NCBI GenBank assembly: GCA_003157315.1
Contig: PMJE01000339.1
Span: 14,954 to 23,042, forward strand
DNA length: 8,089 nt
Source: Myxococcales bacterium
GTDB taxonomy: Bacteria; Myxococcota; Polyangia; Fen-1088
Direction of reading: 5' to 3'
The notes below the pieces were generated by a model, which was not told the origin of the DNA, made no database searches, and worked only from the letters and a program-made list of their open reading frames with translations. A program made the translations under genes and the position numbers. Positions 1-5,667 of the stretch are shown in pieces (positions within the stretch are counted from its first letter, which is position 1; each line of letters starts with the position of its first letter).

Positions 1-1747
1 GGCCGTCGGCCGTGGCTTGGCCAAGCACAGCGAAGGGGCAACGCTCGCGGGCGCACAGTTCGGCGAAAAGCTCGAGGGATTTTGTCGCGACCGCCAGCAC
101 GTAGCGTTCCTGCGCCTCGTTGCACCAGATTTCCTTGGGCGACATGCCAGGCTCGTCGTTGGGGATCTTGCGCAACTCGAACACGGCGCCGCGCCCGCTG
201 TCGTGCACCAGTTCGGGCAGGGCGTTGGACAGGCCGCCTGCGCCCACGTCGTGGATCGAGTAGATGGGATTGGCTTCGCCCAGCGCCCAGCAGTGATCGA
301 TGGCCTCTTGGCAGCGGCGCTGCATCTCGGGGTTGTCACGCTGAACCGAGGCGAAATCGAGATCCTCTTCCGACGCGCCCGATGCCATGGATGAAGCCGC
401 GCCGCCGCCCAGGCCGATGAGCATGGCCGGTCCTCCCAAGACGACGATTGCCGCGCCCGGCGGGACCGTGGCCTTTTTCACGTGAGGCAAGCGGATGTTG
501 CCGAAGCCGCCTGCGAGCATGATGGGCTTGTGATAGCCGCGCAGCTCGGGACCGGCCGGACCAGGCACTTCCATCTCGAAGGTGCGGAAACAGCCAGCCA
601 GGTTGGGACGGCCGTATTCGTTGTTAAAGGCCGCGCCCCCGATTGGCCCCTCCAGCATGATGTCGAGCGCCGATGCGATACGCCCCGGCTTGCCGAAATT
701 CTTTTCCCAGGGTTGCACTGCCCCGGGCAAGCGCAGGTTGGAGACGACAAATCCAGTGAGCCCAGCCTTGGGCTTGGAGCCACAGCCGACCGCACCCTCG
801 TCGCGAATCTCGCCGCCCGAACCCGTAGAGGCGCCCGGATGAGGTGAAATCGCGGTCGGGTGGTTGTGCGTCTCGACTTTCATCAGGATGCCGACCGGCT
901 CGCGATGGAAGGAATAGACGTTGCTGCTCGGGTCAGGAAAGAAGCGGTCAGCCTCCGGGCCCTCGACCACAGCGGCATTGTCTTTGTACGCTGACAGCAC
1001 TCCGGTCGGGCTGGCTAGGGTGCTGCGCCGGATCATCTGGAAGAGCGACTGGGGCTGCTTTTCGCCGTCGAGAATGAAGTCAGCGTTGAAGATCTTGTGG
1101 CGGCAATGCTCGCTGTTGGCCTGCGCGAACATCATCAACTCAACATCCGTCGGATTGCGGCCCAGTGCCCGAAAGTTCTCTGCCAAGTAGTCGATCTCGT
1201 CGGGCGCCAGGGCTAGGCCCAGGCTCAGGTTGGCGACCTCGATGGCCCCACGGCCCCCTCCCAGCAGGTCAATGGCCTGCAGCGGCTGCGGCTGAGCCTG
1301 GGCGAACAGGCGCTCGGCCTCGGTCGCGCTCGCCAGCACAGCTTCAGTCATGCGGTCGTGGAGAGCCGCCCGCAGAGCGGGCTCGTCCTGCACCGGACCC
1401 GCAATCGTGTACCAGACGCCGCGCTCAATGCGCCGCACGCGCGCAAGGCCGCAGTTGTGGGCCACGTCCGTAGCCTTGGACGACCAAGGCGAGATGGTGC
1501 CTATGCGCGGAACCACGAGCAGGCGTTGGCCGGCAAGATTGCTTTGCTGCGCGCGCGGGCCGTAGCGCAGCAAGCGCCCCAACACGAGTTGCTCAGCCTC
1601 GGGCAGAGGCGAAGTAAGCTCGACGAAATGGACAAACTCGGCGGCAAGCGCCGACACCTGCGGGTTGGCGGCCTGAATCTTGGCCAGCCGCTTGGCCAGT
1701 CTGGCAGGGGTGAAGGCAGAGGAACCGGGTAGAGAGAGGATGAGCAT
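1..1747 (-). CDS. purL: Phosphoribosylformylglycinamidine synthase, large single-chain type (3' end outside window)
   Basis: PurL (FGAM synthase) catalyses the ATP- and glutamine-dependent conversion of FGAR to FGAM, the fourth step of de novo purine synthesis, in the cytoplasm. The minus strand reads without interruption for 582 codons and runs off the left edge. It follows the E. coli-type protein as I remember it almost block for block: [18 protein letters not shown] in the N-terminal PurS-like domain, NSEHCRHK in the linker (His214, matching the catalytic-region His of the Salmonella enzyme), [12 protein letters not shown] at 289-300, the [11 protein letters not shown] nucleotide-binding segment near 447-457, and [16 protein letters not shown] around His499. 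The window covers the N-domain, linker and most of the first AIRS-like half; the second half and the expected C-terminal glutaminase domain (full length about 1300 residues) are not visible. I chose the ATG at 1747 because it aligns with the E. coli N-terminus. No strong Shine-Dalgarno precedes it; a TTG two codons upstream is an alternative. No missing catalytic motif or frameshift was seen. Confidence 0.97.
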   Translation of the reverse strand, partial: MLILSLPGSSAFTPARLAKRLAKIQAANPQVSALAAEFVHFVELTSPLPEAEQLVLGRLLRYGPRAQQSNLAGQRLLVVPRIGTISPWSSKATDVAHNCGLARVRRIERGVWYTIAGPVQDEPALRAALHDRMTEAVLASATEAERLFAQAQPQPLQAIDLLGGGRGAIEVANLSLGLALAPDEIDYLAENFRALGRNPTDVELMMFAQANSEHCRHKIFNADFILDGEKQPQSLFQMIRRSTLASPTGVLSAYKDNAAVVEGPEADRFFPDPSSNVYSFHREPVGILMKVETHNHPTAISPHPGASTGSGGEIRDEGAVGCGSKPKAGLTGFVVSNLRLPGAVQPWEKNFGKPGRIASALDIMLEGPIGGAAFNNEYGRPNLAGCFRTFEMEVPGPAGPELRGYHKPIMLAGGFGNIRLPHVKKATVPPGAAIVVLGGPAMLIGLGGGAASSMASGASEEDLDFASVQRDNPEMQRRCQEAIDHCWALGEANPIYSIHDVGAGGLSNALPELVHDSGRGAVFELRKIPNDEPGMSPKEIWCNEAQERYVLAVATKSLELFAELCARERCPFAVLGQATADG

Positions 1748-1780
1748 CGTCAACCGGCTGCAGACTGGCGCGACCGGCGC

Positions 1781-1829
1781 GCGTTTGCAATGCCCGCGAC
1801 TCGTCCTGGGTCTTCTCGCTGGCAAACGC
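1781..1829. repeat. Spaced 8-bp inverted repeat, candidate operator upstream of purL
   Basis: GCGTTTGC at 1781-1788 and its exact reverse complement GCAAACGC at 1822-1829 are separated by 33 bases. Their centres lie 41 bp apart, close to four helical turns. The near arm is 33 bp upstream of the purL start, and the far arm is 22 bp upstream of the forward -35 box. Each arm contains GCAAACG in one orientation, which is the core of the half-site bound by the enterobacterial purine repressor PurR. That resemblance is suggestive only, because E. coli PurR boxes are contiguous 16-bp palindromes and PurR is not expected outside Gammaproteobacteria. An 8-bp match can arise by chance in GC-rich DNA of this length. 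Confidence 0.3.
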
Positions 1830-1851
1830 AACCTCCACCCGGGAATCTAGT

Positions 1852-1880
1852 TTGACTGAACCTGTACTCCTGACTACAAT
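1852..1880 (+). promoter_or_regulatory. Near-consensus sigma-70 promoter for the PKD/Ig-like lipoprotein gene
   Basis: TTGACT at 1852-1857 matches the -35 consensus at five of six positions, and TACAAT at 1875-1880 matches the -10 consensus at five of six, with the ideal 17-bp spacer. Transcription would be expected to begin about 6-8 bases after the -10, at 1886-1888. The start codon is at 1890, so the transcript would have a leader of only about 2-4 bases. There is no Shine-Dalgarno sequence upstream of the ATG, which agrees with leaderless or near-leaderless translation. TGACT also occurs twice, 18 bp apart (1853 and 1871), inside the promoter. Confidence 0.7.
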
Positions 1881-1889
1881 CAACCGACG

Positions 1890-4397
1890 ATGGAACTAAC
1901 GCGATTTCCAAGGCTGGGGGTCGCGGGTTGGCGGGTGGCCGTCGTGGTCCTGGCCGGAGGGTGTAGCAGCTTCACCAGCGCGCCGTCCCCGTCTCTCGAC
2001 GGTGGGAGCGATATGGCCACGCTCGATGGAGCTGGGCCAGCGGACACGGGCAATGGTTCCGACGGGGCTGGCGGCAGCCGGGCGGAGAGCGGGTCGGAGT
2101 TTGCGGTTGATGCAAAGTTTGTCGACGCGGTTGCAGAGGGCAGGGATGATGCGGCCATACCGGCGCTTGGCTTCGACGCGACTGGTGACTTCGGTGGGGG
2201 GACAGGGACACGTGACGGGGGAGGCGCGGCGGGCGAGACAGGTGACGCATCCTTGGCACTGCCAGACGCCAACTTTCCTGCCGACCAGGGCGGCGCCAGC
2301 CAAGGAGACGGCTTGTTTGTCGTCGACCTCGCGGCAGGCAACGACGGAATTGAGTTTGTGGCTGACGGTCCCGGCGAAGACGCCGGCATTGACGTCAGTG
2401 TCCCGCTGGCGATCGACGCGGCGGCGGATCTTGCAAGCGTTCACGATCTTGCAAGCGTTCACGACGTCACAAGCGTTCCCTTCACGGTCAATGCGGGCGC
2501 CGACCAGAGTATTTGCTCTGGTTGGCCGGCCACGCTTAGCGCTCAGGCCAATGGTGGCACGCCACCCTATGCCTACGCCTGGTCAGCAAACCCCGCCTGT
2601 TCGGACTGCATAGATAGCGCCACGACCGCGCAGACAGATGTCGTGGCGCCTGCCACGACGACGTTCACCGTGACCGCCCACGACTCGCTTGGCGCGGTCG
2701 CGACGGACTCGGTCACCATAACGGTGGTGAACCCAGTGGCCGACGCCAGCCCTGAGGTCTCGATCAATCCTGGTGCGTCGGTCCGTATCGGCACGCCGGG
2801 GCTGCCCGGCTACACCTATGCCTGGACCTGCGACCGGCCGACATGTGCCCTGTCAAGCGCGAGCGCGGCCCAGCCTACGGTGAACCCGAGACTGTCGACG
2901 ATGTACACCGTGGCGGTGACCAGCCCCGGGGGTTGCGCTGCCAGCGACAGCACCACGGTCTGGGTGAACTTGCCGGTAGTCACGACACCACAAGACGGCG
3001 AACCCGCGTACCCGTCGTCCGCGTCCCTGCTGGTGCAGTTTGGTGCGGCCGTGCTGACCTCGTCGATTTCGACTGATACTGTGATCTTGCGCGAGTCGGC
3101 CAGCGGGACTCCGGTGCCCTTTTCCTACACCCCCAACCCGTCTCTGCGCACGCTCACCATCACGCCAACCTACAACCCGACCGTGGTGCAGTACACCCTG
3201 ACGCTGGTTGGGGGCGACTCGGGAATCGTTTCCAATGATTCCCTCCGGCCGCAGCGCCTGCCGAATGACCGCTTGGTCCGTTTCACGCTGGCAACCGCGC
3301 CCGACGTCGCCGGGCCGACTATCATCTTCCGTAGCCCAAACTTTGCTTCGACCGGGGTGGCCGCCAACACCAGTGTGGTGGTCACGTTCAGCGAGACGCT
3401 CGACCCTGCCAGTGTCACGGCTACCAACTTCGCGGTCGCGGCCGGCCCCGGTCCTGCGGCTGCCATTGTGCCGGGGACGCTGTCGTACGACGCGATGACG
3501 TCCACCATCATGTTTGTTCCCACCAGCTCGCTGACCAGCGCGCCTCCCACCACCTATACTGTGCGGGAGAGCAACATCAAAGATCTGTCGGGCAATATTG
3601 CTAACACGCCGAACTGGAGCTTCACCACGGGTGGAGCGGCCGATACCAGGCCTCCCACCGTGACCACGGTGTCACCCGCCGCCGGAGCCACTCGGGCGTC
3701 GGCAGCGCCGAGCGTGGTCGTGACCTTCAGCGAGCCAGTCGATCCAACCACGCTTGCCGCCGGCATCCAACTGGCTGCCGGCACAAACTCGGTGGCGGGC
3801 ATTGTGACCTACAACCCTGCCACACAGACGGCTAGCTTTGCCCCAGTGGGACTCTTGGCCAGCCAGACGCTCTACACGCTGACGGTGGCTGGGGTGGACG
3901 ACCTGGCAGGTAACCTCATGACCGCGGCGTTCACTTCGACGTTCACCACGGCCAACGCGCTTTTCGCCGACTCGTTTGAGTCAGGGACAACTAGCTGGAC
4001 ACTCAATCCACCCTGGGGCCTGACCACGGAACAGTGTATGAGTGCGAGCCACAGCTTGACCGACAGCCCAGGTGGAAACTACCAGCCCAATGTCACCAAC
4101 AGTTCGGCCACAAGTATCGGGATCGACGTCACGGGCGTCACGGGCGTGTCGGTAAGCTACTGGCTGAATGGACAAACCCAAGCCGGTGACACCCTCCGGG
4201 TGGAGTATTCGACCAATGGTCCCTGGACCACGCTTGACACCTGGTCGGGAATCCAGGAATGGGCGTTGCATTCCCGCAACATCACCCCCCTGCCCCCTGG
4301 CACGACCGGCCTGCAGATCCGTTTTCGCTTCAACTCGAACGGCAACCAGCAGTCCGACGGCATGTATGTCGACGACGTGATCGTGCAAGCGCTCTGA
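1890..4397 (+). CDS. Exported lipoprotein with PKD-like, Big_5 Ig-like and C-terminal MAM-like domains
   Basis: This 835-residue protein is probably anchored by a lipid in the cell envelope and exposed outside the cytoplasm. The N-terminus has Arg5, Arg8 and Arg15, a short hydrophobic stretch, and a lipobox ending AGGC, so lipidation at Cys25 is likely. Residues 26-197 are a low-complexity Gly/Ala/Asp-rich linker. Two PKD-like domains follow (about 198-280 and 281-361), with PYAYAW and GYTYAW signatures and cysteines at 209, 237, 240, 314, 319 and 349 that could form disulfides. Three Ig-like domains of SbsA/Big_5 type come next (about 362-468, 471-581, 587-688); the last two share the VVVTFSE...DP strand and a SGN/AGN motif near their ends. 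Residues 691-835 resemble the MAM-like jelly roll of secreted myxobacterial and M6-peptidase proteins (DSFESG...W, DSPGGNY, YVDDVIV). No catalytic domain is visible, so adhesion or a structural surface role is an inference. The ATG at 1890 is needed to give the signal peptide; the next in-frame ATG (residue 42) lies beyond it. Confidence 0.9.
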   Translation: MELTRFPRLGVAGWRVAVVVLAGGCSSFTSAPSPSLDGGSDMATLDGAGPADTGNGSDGAGGSRAESGSEFAVDAKFVDAVAEGRDDAAIPALGFDATGDFGGGTGTRDGGGAAGETGDASLALPDANFPADQGGASQGDGLFVVDLAAGNDGIEFVADGPGEDAGIDVSVPLAIDAAADLASVHDLASVHDVTSVPFTVNAGADQSICSGWPATLSAQANGGTPPYAYAWSANPACSDCIDSATTAQTDVVAPATTTFTVTAHDSLGAVATDSVTITVVNPVADASPEVSINPGASVRIGTPGLPGYTYAWTCDRPTCALSSASAAQPTVNPRLSTMYTVAVTSPGGCAASDSTTVWVNLPVVTTPQDGEPAYPSSASLLVQFGAAVLTSSISTDTVILRESASGTPVPFSYTPNPSLRTLTITPTYNPTVVQYTLTLVGGDSGIVSNDSLRPQRLPNDRLVRFTLATAPDVAGPTIIFRSPNFASTGVAANTSVVVTFSETLDPASVTATNFAVAAGPGPAAAIVPGTLSYDAMTSTIMFVPTSSLTSAPPTTYTVRESNIKDLSGNIANTPNWSFTTGGAADTRPPTVTTVSPAAGATRASAAPSVVVTFSEPVDPTTLAAGIQLAAGTNSVAGIVTYNPATQTASFAPVGLLASQTLYTLTVAGVDDLAGNLMTAAFTSTFTTANALFADSFESGTTSWTLNPPWGLTTEQCMSASHSLTDSPGGNYQPNVTNSSATSIGIDVTGVTGVSVSYWLNGQTQAGDTLRVEYSTNGPWTTLDTWSGIQEWALHSRNITPLPPGTTGLQIRFRFNSNGNQQSDGMYVDDVIVQAL
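2427..2480 (+). repeat. 18-bp tandem repeat inside the lipoprotein linker (two exact copies plus one degenerate)
   Basis: GATCTTGCAAGCGTTCAC occurs exactly at 2427-2444 and 2445-2462, followed by a diverged third copy at 2463-2480 that keeps the ACAAGCGTT-like core. The unit is in frame (six codons) and encodes DLASVH, DLASVH, DVTSVP at residues 180-197, just where the acidic linker meets the first PKD-like domain. Because the two copies are identical at the DNA level, they are probably recent, and copy number could vary between strains without breaking the frame. Confidence 0.85.
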
Positions 4398-4404
4398 TAC
4401 TGCC

Positions 4405-5397
4405 CTACTTCACCCACTTCAACTTGGGCGAGACGAACACCTGCTCCTTGGGCAGCTTGTCGAGCGCGGCCTTGTAGCTCTTGCTCTTGAATTTCTCCTG
4501 CTCCTTCTCGGCCGCTTCGCTCGACTTCTTGCCCATGCCGATGACCTGGAAGGTGAAGGCGGCGTGGGAAGCGATCTGCTCCTGCAGGCGCGCCAAGATG
4601 TTCTCGAATTCGTCCCGGGTTACGCGGATCTTCACCGCCGGCTCGTCCTTGTAGACGCCGTTGAATGACATTTCTTTCAACCCGTCGACCTTGCTGAACA
4701 TGCTGGTCATGAACTCGGCCCAGGTACCGAGCGCCGAATTTAGCTTCAGGTCGGCCACGTACTCGTCTTTGCCCATCTCCAGAAACGGATAGGTGATCTC
4801 GACTCCTGCACGGGCAGGGTCAAGCGTGTAGGTGGTTTTGTGGGCAAACTTCTCGTCGTAGCGAACCACTTTCTTCTTCTCGGCGATGTGACAGGTGTCG
4901 TTGAGATCCTCCTGCAGTTCCTGCTCGCCGCGGGTGCTCCAGATGTACGCGCGGTCCACCTGCTCGGGGAAGTCGTACTTGACCCGGTTCTCACACCGGG
5001 GCGCCTGGTCTTTCTGTTCGCGGATAACCTTGGCAATGACGCTCGCCTCGCCACCCTCCTGGGCGGCACCCTCGTTGGCATACAGCCAGGCCTCGACGTG
5101 AATCGGTTCGAGCGGCGAACGCTTCATGGCATAGGCGTAGAGCACCTTGAGCGGGCCATAGATCTGGTCGCGCTTGGCAGGCTGGGCTAGCCCCGCACGC
5201 AGTACCACCTTCAGGCCGTCGCCGGGTCCCGACACATCATCGGCCACGATCTTGAACTTGACGACACTCGCGGGGATGTCGGGCTGCTCGCAACAGGTCT
5301 TGAGCCCTTCTCCCTTTCTTTCGCAGCTCGGAAGTAGAAGCGTTGCGCCAAGAACGGCCGCGAAAAAGACAGACGTACCGTGCATCCCTGATTTCAT
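4405..5397 (-). CDS. Putative lipoprotein of unknown function (330 residues)
   Basis: I do not recognise the family. The N-terminus is a clear lipoprotein signal: Lys2, a hydrophobic stretch (about residues 8-22), then LPSC, giving lipidation at Cys25 followed by a Glu. The mature part contains four further cysteines (35, 36, 135, 169), enough for two disulfides in an oxidising compartment. It is otherwise charged and soluble-looking, with a lysine- and glutamate-rich, probably helical C-terminal segment from about 290 to 330. The segment around 58-105 (GDGLKVVLRAG, then VLYAYAMKRSPLEPIHVEAWLY split by short gaps) looks like beta-sheet structure. The ATG at 5397 is preferred over one 15 codons upstream (5442) because only 5397 has a Shine-Dalgarno sequence at good distance and gives a normal-length signal peptide. 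The gene converges on the PKD/Ig-like lipoprotein gene with 7 bp between stop codons. A periplasmic or outer-membrane location is inferred; function is unknown. Confidence 0.85.
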   Translation of the reverse strand: MKSGMHGTSVFFAAVLGATLLLPSCERKGEGLKTCCEQPDIPASVVKFKIVADDVSGPGDGLKVVLRAGLAQPAKRDQIYGPLKVLYAYAMKRSPLEPIHVEAWLYANEGAAQEGGEASVIAKVIREQKDQAPRCENRVKYDFPEQVDRAYIWSTRGEQELQEDLNDTCHIAEKKKVVRYDEKFAHKTTYTLDPARAGVEITYPFLEMGKDEYVADLKLNSALGTWAEFMTSMFSKVDGLKEMSFNGVYKDEPAVKIRVTRDEFENILARLQEQIASHAAFTFQVIGMGKKSSEAAEKEQEKFKSKSYKAALDKLPKEQVFVSPKLKWVK

Positions 5398-5404
5398 GAT
5401 GGGG

Positions 5405-5410
5405 ACCTCC
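5405..5410 (-). promoter_or_regulatory. Shine-Dalgarno sequence fixing the lipoprotein start
   Basis: On the minus strand this reads GGAGGT, with 7 bases between it and the ATG at 5397. It is a near-perfect ribosome binding site and decides the start against the longer reading beginning at 5442, which has no such site. It also shows that the organism uses standard Shine-Dalgarno initiation, in contrast to the lipoprotein gene at 1890. Confidence 0.85.
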
Positions 5411-5605
5411 GTATTGGGGGAGAAGCGGGTGGCAGCATACACACAGAGACGGTTTGGGGGAATCGCGAAAGGTCGGGGCCAGTGGCGGGCGGGCCAACGC
5501 CGCAGCCCCGGACGGTGGCCCCGTCGCTACCACCCACCTTTTCCCTTTGCGGCAAAACCCGTCGGGGACACGCGGGATTCCGATTTTTGAACGAGCCGAA
5601 AGAGG

Positions 5606-5611
5606 TATAGT
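5606..5611 (+). promoter_or_regulatory. Possible -10 box for the TPR gene
   Basis: TATAGT matches five of six positions of the sigma-70 -10 consensus and would start transcription near 5618, giving a leader of about 50 bases before the ATG at 5668. The -35 is poor: the only TTGA-containing hexamer (TTGAAC, 5587-5592) is just 13 bp away, and properly spaced sequence is merely T-rich. The call therefore rests mainly on the -10 and its position. Confidence 0.3.
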
Positions 5612-5648
5612 CCAGGCCCCGCCCCACCAGTGGCAAATTCCGGGCGCG

Positions 5649-5653
5649 GGAGG
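5649..5653 (+). promoter_or_regulatory. Shine-Dalgarno-like GGAGG at unusually long distance from the TPR start
   Basis: GGAGG lies 14 bases before the ATG at 5668, longer than the usual 5-9. No ATG, GTG or TTG lies in frame between the upstream stop (TAG at 5608-5610) and 5668, so 5668 remains the only standard start. The only in-frame triplet at close distance that resembles a start is ATC at 5659, a very rare initiator. The site may work poorly or be coincidental. Confidence 0.4.
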
Positions 5654-5667
5654 CTTGGATCGCAACC

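Larger units (their letters stand above)
1748..1889. promoter_or_regulatory. Divergent intergenic control region between purL and the PKD/Ig-like lipoprotein gene
   Basis: These 142 bases separate two divergently transcribed genes and must contain both start regions unless purL is transcribed from further away. The right half carries a strong forward promoter, described separately. On the minus strand I could not find a comparably good sigma-70 promoter for purL: the best -10-like hexamer, TAGATT, has no matching -35 at the right distance. A short GC-rich hairpin (GCGCG at 1768-1772 pairing with CGCGC at 1778-1782) would fall about 20 nt upstream of the purL start in its leader. The role of that hairpin is unknown and it may be a chance product of GC-rich sequence. 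Confidence 0.6.
5398..5667. other. 270-bp divergent intergenic region between the unknown lipoprotein and the TPR gene
   Basis: No convincing gene lies here; the open frames crossing it are extensions of antisense frames from the neighbours. It should hold promoters for both flanking genes. For the lipoprotein side the best minus-strand -10-like hexamer is TATGCT (about 5436-5441), without a good -35, so I do not annotate it separately. A short stem GGTGG...CCACC with an 11-base loop (roughly 5515-5535) precedes a T-rich stretch on the plus strand but is too weak to call a terminator, and there is no plus-strand transcript arriving from the left that would need one. Confidence 0.5.

Noticed and set aside
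17..1732. Several plus-strand open frames across the left 1.7 kb
   Set aside because: All lie antisense to purL, whose minus-strand frame matches a known enzyme throughout.
1768..1782. GCGCG/CGCGC hairpin in the purL leader
   Set aside because: A 5-bp stem of pure GC alternation is expected by chance in this composition, and no T tract or competing structure was found to suggest attenuation or a riboswitch.
1593..1883. 96-residue minus-strand frame starting in the divergent region and overlapping the purL start
   Set aside because: It is out of frame with purL, has an arginine-rich nonsense translation and overlaps the forward promoter. No ribosome binding site was seen.
1880..2462. Minus-strand open frames across the lipoprotein linker
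   Set aside because: They are antisense to a low-complexity GC-rich coding stretch, have proline/serine- or arginine-rich translations and no start signals.
4128..4145. Two tandem copies of GTCACGGGC in the C-terminal domain of the lipoprotein
   Set aside because: It is a short 9-bp repeat encoding VTG-VTG in a beta-strand region and is readily explained by protein sequence; too short to infer instability.
5398..5442. 15-codon N-terminal extension of the unknown lipoprotein (ATG at 5442)
   Set aside because: No Shine-Dalgarno precedes 5442, whereas 5397 has GGAGGT 7 bases upstream and gives a standard lipoprotein signal peptide.
5515..5550. Weak hairpin followed by a T-rich stretch, considered as a terminator
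   Set aside because: The stem has only 5 bp with an 11-base loop, the T tract is interrupted, and no gene on the plus strand ends upstream of it.
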